A stretch of DNA of 40,618 nt. It comes from a virus. The notes under the pieces were generated by a model. The model ran no database searches. It had not been told where the DNA came from and worked only from the letters and a program-made list of their open reading frames with translations. The position numbers were made by a program, and so were the translations under genes. Shown here one piece after another: positions 8,697-18,345 of this stretch. The first letter of the stretch is position 1; every line of letters starts with the position of its first letter. The stretch covers positions 1-40,618 of the IMG/VR virus record IMGVR_UViG_3300009182_000007. One strand, given 5' to 3'.

Positions 8697-10301
8697 ATGG
8701 CTGATTACACACGACTCCGTACCCCGTTTGTAAACATGAGTTTTACACCTGATGTGCCATCTAATGCACTTGGGCCAAATGAATACAACAGCGGACGTAA
8801 TGTAGAAGCCGATGTTCGTGGCATTAAAAAGATTGGCGGAGAACAAGCCATTCTTTCCGCAATCCCAGGCAATGTTGTTTTTGTAGATGGTGGATTTCGT
8901 GGAACATCTACTTGGACATTTATTGCTGCTACTCGTGAAGGAAAATGGTACGCCATAACTTCTGGTGGCATTACCAACATTACTCCTGGTGTCGGAGCAA
9001 ATCCAAACGTATCTCTTTCTGGATACTCTGACAACATTAACATTACAACGTCTTGGGTTGGCAACGTATTCTTTATTAACGATACATTGCGTAATCCAAT
9101 GTATTTTTTATCAACGGCAACAGAAATTTCAATTACACCTGATTCTCAGTGGAATTACACACCTGGTTCTAATGCTACCCGTGCTGCTTTTGTACGAAAC
9201 TATTCTTCTCCCAATGTCGGCAACATTTTGATTGCTGGCAACATTACGCAAGATTTGTCTACCGGAATTACCGCTAATTACCCAACAACTGTTCGTTGGT
9301 CACAAGCGTTCGCCAATACGGGCATTCCTGGCACTTGGGTTCCAACCCTTAGTAACGTAGCCAATGAGGTGGAAGTTCCTGTTCGCGGGCCTCTTGTGGA
9401 CGGTTTCTTCTTAGGTGCTAACTTTTACGTTTGTTCTTATTGGGATACGGTAATCTTTTCTCCTATTTCATATACAAACAGCACGGCTCCTGTATTTGGT
9501 ATTCGCTTGTTCAACCAAGGTCGTGGATTGATTAACAACAATTGCTGGACTAACACTGACCAATACGTCTATGGCGTAGATAGCCGAGACATTTGGGTGT
9601 TTGACGGTTCTAGCTTTAATCCACTAGGCAATCAAAAAGTTCGTGATTACTTCTTCGCCAACTTGAGCCAAACTTACTCAGACCGAATATTTGTTGTAAA
9701 TAACACACAAAAGAATCAGGTTGAGGTGTATTACCCTGATTTAAACTCTACCGGCTGGTGCAACAAAATGCTTGCATGGCGTTATGACATTCAAGTGTGG
9801 AATGCTCCTAAAGACATTGTGAATGCTACAGATGCTTGTGAAGCACCTAAATATGTTGATTCTGATTTCCAGTTTGCTTCTCGTACTATTGTTTATGCAC
9901 AGGGAAGCACCTCAAGTTCTCAATTAATTCAAACCAATATTGGAAACTCGTTTATCAATAACACCGCCATTCCAACATTGTTTGAACGAACAAATATTAA
10001 TTTGCAGACAGATAAAGGGCCAGTTCCGTATTCGTCAAAAGTGTATATACACCGAGTTTTGCCGGAAATTGCTGGTACTGGAAAAATTAACATTACTGTT
10101 GGTGGTGCAAACTCTACGGCACAAACGCCTGTTTATGGTCAAACTGGACAAACCAACATTGTGACGGACAATCCTTGGGTTACTACGCAGCAAAACAATG
10201 TTCGTACTGTTTCTGTTAAAGTAGCATCCAACGATGCAACAGACACATGGAATCTGACCGCATTGAACTGGCAAGCCAACATTGTTGAGGATGCGTTCTA
10301 A
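8697..10301 (+). CDS. Tail nozzle / stabilisation-like protein (beta-propeller type)
   Basis: 534 aa. The start MADYTRLRTPFVNMSFTPDV and the early NEYNSGRNVEADVRGIKKIGG are typical of phage proteins resembling T7 gp12 and P22 gp10, which carry a 'sagn.d....G.rk..G' opening followed by propeller blades. Blade-like units alternate Trp/Tyr-containing strands (WTFIAATREGKWYAIT, WVGNVFFINDTLRNPMYFL, YVYGVDSRDIWVFDGSSF). A Thr/Val-rich C-terminal segment (residues about 440-534) looks like an extra beta domain. It would close the portal-adaptor channel at the tail end. A minor tail protein with propeller fold is the alternative. The stop overlaps the next ATG (TAATG). Confidence 0.65.
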   Translation: MADYTRLRTPFVNMSFTPDVPSNALGPNEYNSGRNVEADVRGIKKIGGEQAILSAIPGNVVFVDGGFRGTSTWTFIAATREGKWYAITSGGITNITPGVGANPNVSLSGYSDNINITTSWVGNVFFINDTLRNPMYFLSTATEISITPDSQWNYTPGSNATRAAFVRNYSSPNVGNILIAGNITQDLSTGITANYPTTVRWSQAFANTGIPGTWVPTLSNVANEVEVPVRGPLVDGFFLGANFYVCSYWDTVIFSPISYTNSTAPVFGIRLFNQGRGLINNNCWTNTDQYVYGVDSRDIWVFDGSSFNPLGNQKVRDYFFANLSQTYSDRIFVVNNTQKNQVEVYYPDLNSTGWCNKMLAWRYDIQVWNAPKDIVNATDACEAPKYVDSDFQFASRTIVYAQGSTSSSQLIQTNIGNSFINNTAIPTLFERTNINLQTDKGPVPYSSKVYIHRVLPEIAGTGKINITVGGANSTAQTPVYGQTGQTNIVTDNPWVTTQQNNVRTVSVKVASNDATDTWNLTALNWQANIVEDAF

Positions 10302-13054
10302 TGCCTTTCGCCCTTGAATCAGACCCGTCAATGTCGGATGTATCCGGCGCAATTAATTACATCCTAAGTAATTTTTCAACTGGCTTGTCTAGTAATTCTG
10401 GCACGGGTGAAATTATTGGCCCTACTGGAATTACCGTTGGTTATCTGTACAAGTATATGGCGATTAAATACGCCGATAACTCTACAGGAACATCTAACTT
10501 TAGTAATTCTCCAACCAATAGGCTGTATTACGGCATTCGTAATTCCAATGACCCAACAGAGTCATCTAACCCTGCTGATTACTCTTGGAATTTAGTTACT
10601 GGTGGTTTTGGTGTAACCAAGTTTCTATATTACATAGCAACTGGTGGAAGACAAATTAACTTTCAGGTAGCAACATCTTTACCTGATACCGGATGGGTAA
10701 TTGACGGTGGTGGGTCAATTGATTTGGATGTTGTCACATCGGGAAATATTCCAGTCATTGTTGACTCGTTCACTGGATACTTTACGCCAAGTATTCTTCA
10801 AGTTTCCCGTTCGGGAAGCCCATTAACGCCATCATTTACGGGCATTGTGCCTGTTATGTATGCTTCAAATAAAAGCGCAATTGTTCCATTTACTAGCGCA
10901 CAAACAGACTCTAACGCTGGTTTTGTAAATAACTCATGGCGTATTGGTAACTCATCCACCACGGGTTATGGTGATATTTCCAAAACCAACATTACGATTG
11001 GCGACCCAACAGATGCTGGTGATTATGCTCAATGGCCTAATCCCACGGCAATGCCAAATAGTCCGGCATACATTACAGTTCCAGTTAGGTACAAAAACAG
11101 TACGGGTGTAGTTGCACAGGCTTCTGTTGCAACAATCCAATTTGTTTATGCTGACCCAGGCGCTAACGGTACAAACGGCACTAACGGAACCAATGGAACC
11201 AACGGAACCAATGGAACAAACGGTACAAATGGTGTAAGCGCATCAAGTATTGATATTTCTGGGTTTACAGGATTTACACAAAATTCAGGTGGTGCTTACA
11301 CCCCAATTAATGCAACTTTAAGTGCTGTACCGTTTAATATTACTAGCCCAACATATTCTTGGGCAATATCTGGCGCAACTCCTACAAGTTCTACCGCATC
11401 TTCTGTAGTAGTAACTCCAACATCTTCCGCAACGTCCGTTGTAGTGACGTTAACCGTCAGTGGAACAAACCTTGGTTCTCCGTTAAGTAAAACCATCACA
11501 ATGCCCATTGTGTTTAATGGTGCAGCGGGACAAGCTGGTTCCAACGGCGTAATGTCGGCATTCCCAACCATTTACCAATGGACAGGAAGTTCTACGCCAC
11601 CAACTCGACCAACTACAACTTCTACTTACACTTGGTCAACCGGCGCTTATTCTGCTCCATCTGGATGGTCAACAACCGCACCTAGCAATACAACTGTAGG
11701 CAATTACCTTTGGTCAATTACTTACCCGTTAAATACTTCTGCAACTACCACTACGTCTACTCTTGATTGGACGGATGTTGCTAACCCTATTCGAGCAATT
11801 GCTTACAACGGTTTGAATGGCGCAACTGGTGCTGCTGGTACTAACGGCACAAACGGTACAAATGGACTTAATGGCACTCGTACTGCTGTTTTGGATATGT
11901 ACCAATGGTCATCCACATTGCCATCTACTTATCCATCTGGATCGTCTACTTATACTTGGGCAACTGGAACTTTTACAACCCCTGGAACTCCTAATGGATG
12001 GACGACAACACCTGGTACTTATGTTGCCGGACAGACACTTTATGTAATTCGTCAGACATACTCCGACACATCTACCAGTTCAACTTCATCGGTTACTTGG
12101 GCTTCTACAACTCCGTTTCCTGCTGGTGCTGCTGGCTCTAATGGAGCAACTGGAGCAACTGGTGCTAACGGACAACGTGTAGGTGTCCTAGAAGTTTACC
12201 AATGGGCTGCTTCAGCGCCGTCAACTTACCCATCTGGCACATCTACCTACACATGGGCTACAGGCTCGTTTACAGCCCCTTCTGTGCCTAATGGATGGGC
12301 TTTGCTTCCAGGTGCTGCTGTCGCTGGTCAAACGCTTTGGGCAATCAATACGATTGTTTCTGACTCCAACACAACCCCAAATTCCACGGCATCTTGGACA
12401 AGCACAACTGTTTATGCTGTTGGATATGCTGGAACCAATGGCTCCAATGGAACAAATGGAACAAATGGTTCTAATGGCTCCAATGGTGCTGCTACTTTTG
12501 TTATTACCCGAGTAGCAAACGATAGTTCGGCCCCAACAAACGCTGAAGTTTCTGCCTTACTTGGTCGCAATCCAGTAGCGGGGGACATTGTTACTGTTAG
12601 CTACAACAACTACAACAACGCTACCATTTACCGTTATACAACATCTTGGGTATTGTTTAACACTTACATCACCGGAAGTTTGATTGTTCAAAACACAATT
12701 ACTTCAGACAAACTTTCTGTTACTTCTTTGTCTGCAATAAGCGCAAATCTTGGTAACATTACCGCTGGTGATTTACAAATTGGAAGTAGTCCTGTAATTA
12801 GCGGGACAACAATGACTGGTTCTGGAACTCATTTATACTCTGATGGGCGAATTGTTTCTGGAAACTCATCTAATAATTTAGTATTTGATGGAAATACTTT
12901 GTACTTAAATTTGCCATTTTTACAAAATCCACAAACCATTACTCAAAATGCTTCCGTGGCTTCTTCAAGTAATGCTTTAAGTATTGGCCCTATTGATATA
13001 AATACTGGAAATATCGTTACTGTTCCAAGCGGAAGTGTTTGGACTACTGTTTAA
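10301..13054 (+). CDS. Long modular tail fibre with collagen-like and lambda J-like parts
   Basis: 917 aa, coupled to the previous gene. The order seen is as follows. There is an N-terminal domain (1-285) and an Asn-Gly-Thr triplet run (about 287-312) like collagen-type phage fibres. A beta domain (about 313-405) follows. Then come three copies of a '..YQW....P..YP.G.STYTWATG.F..P..PNGW' module starting near residues 417, 529 and 626 and separated by further NGT or GATGA runs. A second Asn-Gly run lies near 710-729. A segment with TSDKLSVTSLSAISANLGNITAGDLQIG resembles the C-terminal part of lambda J-type host-specificity proteins. It ends in a short tip domain. Such fibres trimerise and bind the host surface. 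The modules are likely exchangeable with other phages. Confidence 0.75.
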   Translation: MPFALESDPSMSDVSGAINYILSNFSTGLSSNSGTGEIIGPTGITVGYLYKYMAIKYADNSTGTSNFSNSPTNRLYYGIRNSNDPTESSNPADYSWNLVTGGFGVTKFLYYIATGGRQINFQVATSLPDTGWVIDGGGSIDLDVVTSGNIPVIVDSFTGYFTPSILQVSRSGSPLTPSFTGIVPVMYASNKSAIVPFTSAQTDSNAGFVNNSWRIGNSSTTGYGDISKTNITIGDPTDAGDYAQWPNPTAMPNSPAYITVPVRYKNSTGVVAQASVATIQFVYADPGANGTNGTNGTNGTNGTNGTNGTNGVSASSIDISGFTGFTQNSGGAYTPINATLSAVPFNITSPTYSWAISGATPTSSTASSVVVTPTSSATSVVVTLTVSGTNLGSPLSKTITMPIVFNGAAGQAGSNGVMSAFPTIYQWTGSSTPPTRPTTTSTYTWSTGAYSAPSGWSTTAPSNTTVGNYLWSITYPLNTSATTTTSTLDWTDVANPIRAIAYNGLNGATGAAGTNGTNGTNGLNGTRTAVLDMYQWSSTLPSTYPSGSSTYTWATGTFTTPGTPNGWTTTPGTYVAGQTLYVIRQTYSDTSTSSTSSVTWASTTPFPAGAAGSNGATGATGANGQRVGVLEVYQWAASAPSTYPSGTSTYTWATGSFTAPSVPNGWALLPGAAVAGQTLWAINTIVSDSNTTPNSTASWTSTTVYAVGYAGTNGSNGTNGTNGSNGSNGAATFVITRVANDSSAPTNAEVSALLGRNPVAGDIVTVSYNNYNNATIYRYTTSWVLFNTYITGSLIVQNTITSDKLSVTSLSAISANLGNITAGDLQIGSSPVISGTTMTGSGTHLYSDGRIVSGNSSNNLVFDGNTLYLNLPFLQNPQTITQNASVASSSNALSIGPIDINTGNIVTVPSGSVWTTV
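11164..11235 (+). repeat. 9-nt tandem repeat coding for Asn-Gly-Thr
   Basis: About eight tandem 9-nt units (consensus aacggaacc / aatggaaca) encode a collagen-like NGT run. Unit number probably varies among relatives and could set fibre length. Related shorter runs occur near 11840-11870 and 12430-12490. Confidence 0.85.
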
Positions 13055-13063
13055 GGAAATAAT

Positions 13064-13417
13064 ATGACTACGAAAATAGATGGAACAAATGGAATTGTAT
13101 TTCCTGATGGAACCACACAATCTACCGCATTTATAGGATTGGGATTATCTCAAACTTGGCAAAATGTTACTTCCTCTCGCGCTATAGGAACAACATATAC
13201 AAATACAACGGCAAAACCAATACAAGTTAATATAAGCATTATTGGTGGTGCAGCAAATAGTATTGCTACTTTAACTGTAAATAGTCTTATTGTTTCGCAA
13301 ACGCAGGCTTATGCTTTTACTGCTCAAAGTATGCTTTCTGCTGTAATTCCCCCTGGAAATACTTATATTCTTGGGGGAACTTTATCTTCTATTAATTTAT
13401 GGGCAGAACTTCGTTAA
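13064..13417 (+). CDS. Fibre-tip-like small protein
   Basis: 117 aa after a stop-SD (TAAGGA). It opens with IDGTNGIVFPDGTTQSTAF, a linker common at the ends of large phage fibres, followed by a compact domain (WQNVTSSRAIGTTYTNTTAKPIQVNI) that I have seen as a C-terminal fibre domain. Here it is a separate gene directly downstream of the long fibre. It may be a detached fibre tip, or the product of a split or gene exchange. A separate receptor-binding subunit is the likeliest function. AT content is higher than in the next gene. Confidence 0.7.
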   Translation: MTTKIDGTNGIVFPDGTTQSTAFIGLGLSQTWQNVTSSRAIGTTYTNTTAKPIQVNISIIGGAANSIATLTVNSLIVSQTQAYAFTAQSMLSAVIPPGNTYILGGTLSSINLWAELR

Positions 13418-13426
13418 GGATAAATC

Positions 13427-13834
13427 ATGGGCGCACCTACACCTTCAATGCCGCAGAATCCAACTAATCAACTAATGCAACAGCCTCAAATGGGCGGTAA
13501 AGGCGCTGGTAAGGGAATGTCTACGCTTCCTGTATCTCAAGCCAACAATTCTGAACCAAGTGCATCTGCGGTAATAGATCAAGGTTATCGTTCTAATTTG
13601 CAAACTCAACAAGCGGCTCAACCAAGCGGTGGCAAGGGTATTGCAGGAAATGCACCCAACCCCAATCAACTTGTTCCCGATGGTGGGAACATGACTGTTA
13701 GCGCCACTTCTGGGCAGGCTCAAACTGGTCAGCCAAACCCCTATGCCAATACTACTGGTTCATGGGATAATTCATCAATTCAACGACCTCCTACCATGCC
13801 TCAAATGGGTGGTGGAAAAGGTAAAGGAGCGTAA
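13427..13834 (+). CDS. Low-complexity Gly/Pro/Gln-rich protein, unknown
   Basis: 135 aa with two MGG(G)KG(A)GKG patches, one near each end, and a disordered Pro/Gln/Asn/Ser-rich middle. No fold or family is recognisable. It is the first of five consecutive genes between the fibres and the lysis block that share this Gln/Ala/Gly-rich style, and it precedes the putative ejection proteins. It may be a virion-internal or assembly factor, by position only. Confidence 0.65.
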   Translation: MGAPTPSMPQNPTNQLMQQPQMGGKGAGKGMSTLPVSQANNSEPSASAVIDQGYRSNLQTQQAAQPSGGKGIAGNAPNPNQLVPDGGNMTVSATSGQAQTGQPNPYANTTGSWDNSSIQRPPTMPQMGGGKGKGA

Positions 13835-13836
13835 TC

Positions 13837-14571
13837 ATGGGAATCGGCGGCGGCAAATCATCAGGGAATCAATCAACGCAAGTTCAGATGACTCCAGAGC
13901 AACAAGAATTGCTCAGAACTCAAACGGACTTTTTGAAGAACACGGCACTTCCAGCATATCAAAACACTATTGCTGGTGCTGGTAATGTATATAACCAAGC
14001 TGCTGGACAAGTTTCTAATGCTGCCAATACCGCTTCTAATGTTGCTGGTCAAACAGGCCAACTACAACAAGGTGTAGGTTCCGCTTCTTTGTTGGGTGGT
14101 GCTGCTGGTCTTGCTTCTTTGTTTGGCCCACAATACAAACAACAGCAAGTAGATGCCGCATTGCAAGCAGGTCGTGAAGCAACTAGAGAACAACTAGGCC
14201 AACAGAATGCTATGTATGGGGGTGCTGGTGGTCTTGGTTCTTCTCGACAAGCCCTTGCTGATACCAATTTGCGTCAATTAGGAGAACAACGTCAAGCAAC
14301 TGCCGCTGCTGCTGCATCTGCTGGTGTTGAAGCAAATCGTGCCGCTGCTGCTCAAGCATTGATGGGCGCAGGTCAATCTAATCTTGGAGCCGCAAATCAA
14401 GCTGCCGCTTCTCGTATTGGTTACGCTGGTGCGCCTCAAGATGCTTATGCCAAATATGCTTCCATTATTTATGGAACTCCCCAATCCTCTACTACGCCAA
14501 ATTTTTCTGGAACCCAAGGCTCTACCAGCCAAGGCTCTGGTAAAGGCGTTGGATTCCAATTCGGAAAATAA
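13837..14571 (+). CDS. Putative internal virion / DNA ejection protein
   Basis: 244 aa, start at MGIGGGKSSGNQSTQVQMTPEQQELL. Rich in Gln, Ala, Gly and Asn, with a Gly/Ala/Leu hydrophobic stretch (SASLLGGAAGLASLFG, about residues 82-97) and long Ala/Gln helices after it. This resembles internal proteins of podoviruses (T7 gp14- or P22 gp7-like in style) that are injected and form a channel across the envelope. I see no sequence motif that fixes this, so the call rests on composition and on its place between fibres and lysis genes, next to two larger proteins of similar style. Confidence 0.55.
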   Translation: MGIGGGKSSGNQSTQVQMTPEQQELLRTQTDFLKNTALPAYQNTIAGAGNVYNQAAGQVSNAANTASNVAGQTGQLQQGVGSASLLGGAAGLASLFGPQYKQQQVDAALQAGREATREQLGQQNAMYGGAGGLGSSRQALADTNLRQLGEQRQATAAAAASAGVEANRAAAAQALMGAGQSNLGAANQAAASRIGYAGAPQDAYAKYASIIYGTPQSSTTPNFSGTQGSTSQGSGKGVGFQFGK

Positions 14572-14574
14572 ATT

Positions 14575-14895
14575 ATGGCTTTTGTACCTGAACTTCCTGG
14601 CATTGCTCCTATGTCTTATGGACAAGGTTATGGCAATTGGCAAAAATATGCGGGATTTAATTCGCAAAACCAATTTGGTTCAATGCCTCAAGAACAACCT
14701 CGTCCTGTTGCTCCCACGCCCAAGGTTCCTGTAATAGATGCTATTCCAATTCCTGCTCAACCTAGCATTCCTATGGGACAATTTGGTTCTCAATTGCAAC
14801 CAAGTTTTGGTTCTAATCTTGCTGGACAATATGGCTCACTTGAAGAAGCCGTTAAAGCAGAAGAACATAATTATGTAGAACAAAACAATCGTTAA
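14575..14895 (+). CDS. Pro/Gln-rich small virion-region protein
   Basis: 106 aa, starting 4 nt after the previous stop. Mostly disordered: FVPELPGIAPMSYGQGYGNW, then proline-rich repeats (PVAPTPKVPVIDAIPIPAQP), ending in an acidic helix. No family recognised. It is co-oriented and tightly packed with the ejection-type genes and probably acts with them. Confidence 0.65.
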   Translation: MAFVPELPGIAPMSYGQGYGNWQKYAGFNSQNQFGSMPQEQPRPVAPTPKVPVIDAIPIPAQPSIPMGQFGSQLQPSFGSNLAGQYGSLEEAVKAEEHNYVEQNNR

Positions 14896-14903
14896 GGACA
14901 ATC

Positions 14904-16484
14904 ATGCCAACCCTTATTGCTCCTATGACCCCAGATGCAACCCAGATTGTTAGTGATAACTCTGGGTGGGAAACGCCTCCTGCTTTGGCTGGAGTTAATA
15001 CGACTAATGCTGTTCAACATTACGCAGAAAATGCTCCTATTGCTTCAGCTATTGTTGCTGGTCAATCCCCAAATGCTACTGCACAAGATAGAGTTAAAGC
15101 GGCAGAAGCATTAAAAGCATATTCAACGCCAAAAGACAGTAAAGATTTTGCTGGTTCAAATGATACTCGTTGGGAAAAAGTTTTAAGCGCCCAAAATTTG
15201 GGTGACATTATTACTGGATTTACTGGCGGTTCTGACATTCGTGAAATTGGTCGTAATGGTGCTGGTATTCCAGTCGTAACTGTTTATAACGCTAGGGGCG
15301 ATCTTCGTCGTTATGAATGGGCAAATGGAGAAAAAGTTTCTCCTGAAGAACTGCAAAAACTTGGGCCTATTGCTTCTGTTCGTGATATTTCCGCTGAACG
15401 TGCTGCTCAATATAAAGCGCAAGGATTAGCTGCCCCTGTAGTTGCCGCTGCTCAAGCAGCAAGCTGGGGTAAGACTCTCAATGCTGCATCTGTTGCCGCA
15501 AAAGTATCTGATGCTTTAATTGACAATGGCAATGAACAAAAGCAATTGTCTCAATCTTTGGTTGGTTCTTCTGTTAATCCCGCTACTCGCACTTTGCTTG
15601 CTAAAGTTAATGTGTTGACCGCTAGTAAAGCGCAACAAGCGCAAGTTGCGCGTGACACATTGAGCAGATTTGTAAATGGAACTGCAACTACAGATGATTG
15701 GAATAATGCCAAAGATGTTTTGGGTAATGTTGATGTAATGGGTATTGCATACAAACAAGGTGAAGGTCTTAAAGTAGGAAATAACAAAGTTACCTCTACT
15801 CAAGACATTAACGAAATTGCGGACAAAGTTGCTGCAAGTAATTCTGCCGCTAATAGCATTCAATCCAATGCGGCAAATTTGGCAAATGAAGCGCAATTGC
15901 TTGCTGCCGGTGGAAAAATTGAAAACATTGATGCTATTACCCGTCTTATTGGATTGAAAGCGCAAGGCAAATTCTTGGCTGACCAACTTGATGCCGCTGG
16001 TGGTGTACCAGGATTTACTAGTGCGCCCAATGTAAATCATGCCACTACAGACAGTTTTACCTTGGCTGGTACTAATGCCGAATACACATTGGCACAAGCA
16101 AAAGCAGCAAAAGCATTTGCACAAGCAGTTCTTGATCAACAAAAAAATGCGCCTTACTCTGCTCCTAATATTGGTGAAGTAGAGGCTGAATTTGCATCAG
16201 GATTAACCGCCAAACAACTTCGTTCTGAACGCACTAAAAACGTCACTGAATTTTTAGCGGCAAACAAAGCGGCAATGGAAAAACTTAATGCTGCTCCAGT
16301 AGCTAAAGAAATTGTTCAGCAAGTTAATGGAGCGCCTGTTACTCCTCCCGCACTTCCTGCAATGCCTGCTGGCACACCTGCTGGTAGCAAGCCTCCTGCT
16401 ACATCAACTTCTTCGCCTACTAAAAATAGTTCTAATACAACCACCGATAAAAAGAAACTTTTTAACGAAATTTTCGGGAAATAA
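14904..16484 (+). CDS. Putative internal virion protein (Ala/Gln/Asn-rich)
   Basis: 526 aa behind a TAAGGA stop-SD. Mostly helical and rich in Ala, Asn, Gln and Lys, with long amphipathic stretches (for example SSVNPATRTLLAKVNVLTAS and AQAKAAKAFAQAVLDQQKNA) and a Pro/Thr/Ser-rich C-terminal linker before a basic end. No lytic transglycosylase motif is seen, although T7 gp16-like proteins may have one. With the genes on either side it probably makes up the ejected core complex. The confidence reflects certainty that it is a gene; the role is inference. Confidence 0.6.
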   Translation: MPTLIAPMTPDATQIVSDNSGWETPPALAGVNTTNAVQHYAENAPIASAIVAGQSPNATAQDRVKAAEALKAYSTPKDSKDFAGSNDTRWEKVLSAQNLGDIITGFTGGSDIREIGRNGAGIPVVTVYNARGDLRRYEWANGEKVSPEELQKLGPIASVRDISAERAAQYKAQGLAAPVVAAAQAASWGKTLNAASVAAKVSDALIDNGNEQKQLSQSLVGSSVNPATRTLLAKVNVLTASKAQQAQVARDTLSRFVNGTATTDDWNNAKDVLGNVDVMGIAYKQGEGLKVGNNKVTSTQDINEIADKVAASNSAANSIQSNAANLANEAQLLAAGGKIENIDAITRLIGLKAQGKFLADQLDAAGGVPGFTSAPNVNHATTDSFTLAGTNAEYTLAQAKAAKAFAQAVLDQQKNAPYSAPNIGEVEAEFASGLTAKQLRSERTKNVTEFLAANKAAMEKLNAAPVAKEIVQQVNGAPVTPPALPAMPAGTPAGSKPPATSTSSPTKNSSNTTTDKKKLFNEIFGK

Positions 16485-16486
16485 TT

Positions 16487-18106
16487 ATGGCTGATATAAA
16501 TTTGCAAATTGCTGAAGCATTAAGCAGGGGATTGGGGCCACAAGATATTCTTCAAGGGTTATCTGAATCAAAAGACCCTGAACATCGTGCTTGGATAGCA
16601 AATTACAAAACCAATTTGATTGCCGATAACCAGCCATCTACCGCATCTATCCCGCCAACAGCACCAAATGTTAGCGGTGTTAAATCATTGGGAAATGCAT
16701 TTAATAACATTGCTCAGTCTTATGCTGATCTTCCAATGTGGGAACAACTTGCAATTCCTCCTGCTGTTCTCGCTACGGGTTATGTTGCTAAAAAAGCAGG
16801 TGATTTAGTTTTTGAAAATTTGCGAGACAGACAAGAAGTAAGAAAACAAGCTGCATTAAATGCCTTGGAGCCATCTGCTGCTGTAAAGGTTCAACAAGAA
16901 CAATTAAAGTTGCAACAAGCCGAACAAGCCAACCGCTTTGCTCAACAGGCTCAACAAGGTAATGTTGGCCCTGTAGAAGACCCATTGCTAAATGCCCGTG
17001 TTCAAACTGAAACGCAACGTGCAGCCTCTGAAGCAGCTCGTACAAAAGCCGCTGAAGCACAAGCGCAATTAATTCAAGAAAAACTTATTGCAGCGCAACG
17101 CAAAGCCGCAATGGTTAAAGCAAATCCTGTTGGTGCTGCCGCACAAGTAGCTGCTGCTGAAAATTTGCCGCCTGAATCTCAAATAGGTGCTACTCCAAAG
17201 CCAACAGTTTCTGATCTTCAACAAAAATTGGGTATTACTTCTATTGCTGAAACTTTTGCTGCTCCTCCTGCAAATGCAGAACCTGCTCCTGTTTCTCCTG
17301 AAACTGCTACGCCAGCAAAATCAGCAACGCCATCAACATTAGCAGAAGTGGTTACAGACCCTACTGCAACTCCTGTTGAAAAGGCTATAGAACTTACAAA
17401 AGAAACCCCTGTTGTTGAAACGCCTAAAGTTGCTGGTGCTGTTGCTCCAAATGTGCCAGAAGGTATGCGGCCTAACCCTATTAGTAACAAAGTAAAAGGT
17501 GAAGTTATTGGTAGAGGTGCATACAACTGGATTGCTGGACAAGTTGGCCCAGAAGCGGCACCTAAAGTATGGCAACAAATGATTGGAAGTAAGAATATTC
17601 CTTACGATCCAAAAGTTCTTCCTCAAATGTTTGAAGACTATAAACTTGCAACAATGGCTGGTGGAGAACCTGGCGTTTTTCCTGACAATTCAGGCAAAGT
17701 AACTCAAAAAGGTGGAGCTTATCCACGTTCAGCTTTTGTCCCTGATTACATTAAAGGCGCTGTTACTCCTAGTGCATTGGCTACAACGGCGGTTGCTGCT
17801 GCATTGCCAGCATTAGGTATTGCTGCTTATCGCAAATATCAAGGAAATGAGGCTGCTGTAAATGCAAGTCTGCAAGATGCAAAAGACTCGTTGCAGTCTT
17901 TGGCTACAATGCCTTATGACGTAAGCAAAGCCGCTTTGAAGGGTGATTTTGGACCACTTAAAGATTTAATGTTAAGCATGAATCCTGGGTCTTTGTTGTT
18001 CAATGAAATGAATAAGAATGATGAAGCAATCATTAAAAAGATGATCCAAAAAGAAAAAGTTGGTGCTGGTCGTGGTATGCAAGGTGTTCCCCCTCCTACT
18101 CGGTAA
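16487..18106 (+). CDS. Putative internal virion / ejection protein with coiled coil and hydrophobic segments
   Basis: 539 aa. Seen: an N-terminal helical domain (1-45), a hydrophobic stretch near residues 88-102 (QLAIPPAVLATGYVAKKAG), a long Gln/Ala/Glu coiled coil (about 110-215) and a Pro/Thr/Ala linker (215-320). A compact domain with RGAYNWIAGQVGPEAAPKVW comes next, then a second hydrophobic helix near 425-446 (PSALATTAVAAALPALGIAA) and a helical end. Membrane-active helices plus a coiled coil suit a protein injected with DNA to form a trans-envelope channel. It directly precedes the lysis genes. Confidence 0.6.
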   Translation: MADINLQIAEALSRGLGPQDILQGLSESKDPEHRAWIANYKTNLIADNQPSTASIPPTAPNVSGVKSLGNAFNNIAQSYADLPMWEQLAIPPAVLATGYVAKKAGDLVFENLRDRQEVRKQAALNALEPSAAVKVQQEQLKLQQAEQANRFAQQAQQGNVGPVEDPLLNARVQTETQRAASEAARTKAAEAQAQLIQEKLIAAQRKAAMVKANPVGAAAQVAAAENLPPESQIGATPKPTVSDLQQKLGITSIAETFAAPPANAEPAPVSPETATPAKSATPSTLAEVVTDPTATPVEKAIELTKETPVVETPKVAGAVAPNVPEGMRPNPISNKVKGEVIGRGAYNWIAGQVGPEAAPKVWQQMIGSKNIPYDPKVLPQMFEDYKLATMAGGEPGVFPDNSGKVTQKGGAYPRSAFVPDYIKGAVTPSALATTAVAAALPALGIAAYRKYQGNEAAVNASLQDAKDSLQSLATMPYDVSKAALKGDFGPLKDLMLSMNPGSLLFNEMNKNDEAIIKKMIQKEKVGAGRGMQGVPPPTR

Positions 18107-18111
18107 CAATC

Positions 18112-18345
18112 ATGGAAACTCAACAAATCATTGATGCGGTTTTAGGTGCTGGTCTTTCCGTGATGGGCTGGTTTGCTCGTGAAATGTGGTCTGCTGTCAA
18201 AGAACTGAAATCAGACTTGTCTAAACTGCGTGAAGACCTACCAGCAACGTATATCTTTAAAGACGATTACCGTTCCGATATGCGTGATATCAAAGATATG
18301 TTGAACAAGATATTTGACAAGCTAGACGGCAAGCAAGACAAATGA
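18112..18345 (+). CDS. Small membrane-anchored coiled-coil protein (lysis block)
   Basis: 77 aa. An N-terminal hydrophobic segment (IIDAVLGAGLSVMGWFA, residues 5-21) is followed by a charged coiled coil (SAVKELKSDLSKLREDLP) and a C-terminal amphipathic helix with KDDYRSDMRDIKDML. The layout (one membrane segment, long charged helix) recalls small holin- or hemolysin-XhlA-like proteins. I have seen near relatives beside phage lysis genes, annotated only as hypothetical. It overlaps the next gene by 4 nt (ATGA). Confidence 0.65.
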   Translation: METQQIIDAVLGAGLSVMGWFAREMWSAVKELKSDLSKLREDLPATYIFKDDYRSDMRDIKDMLNKIFDKLDGKQDK

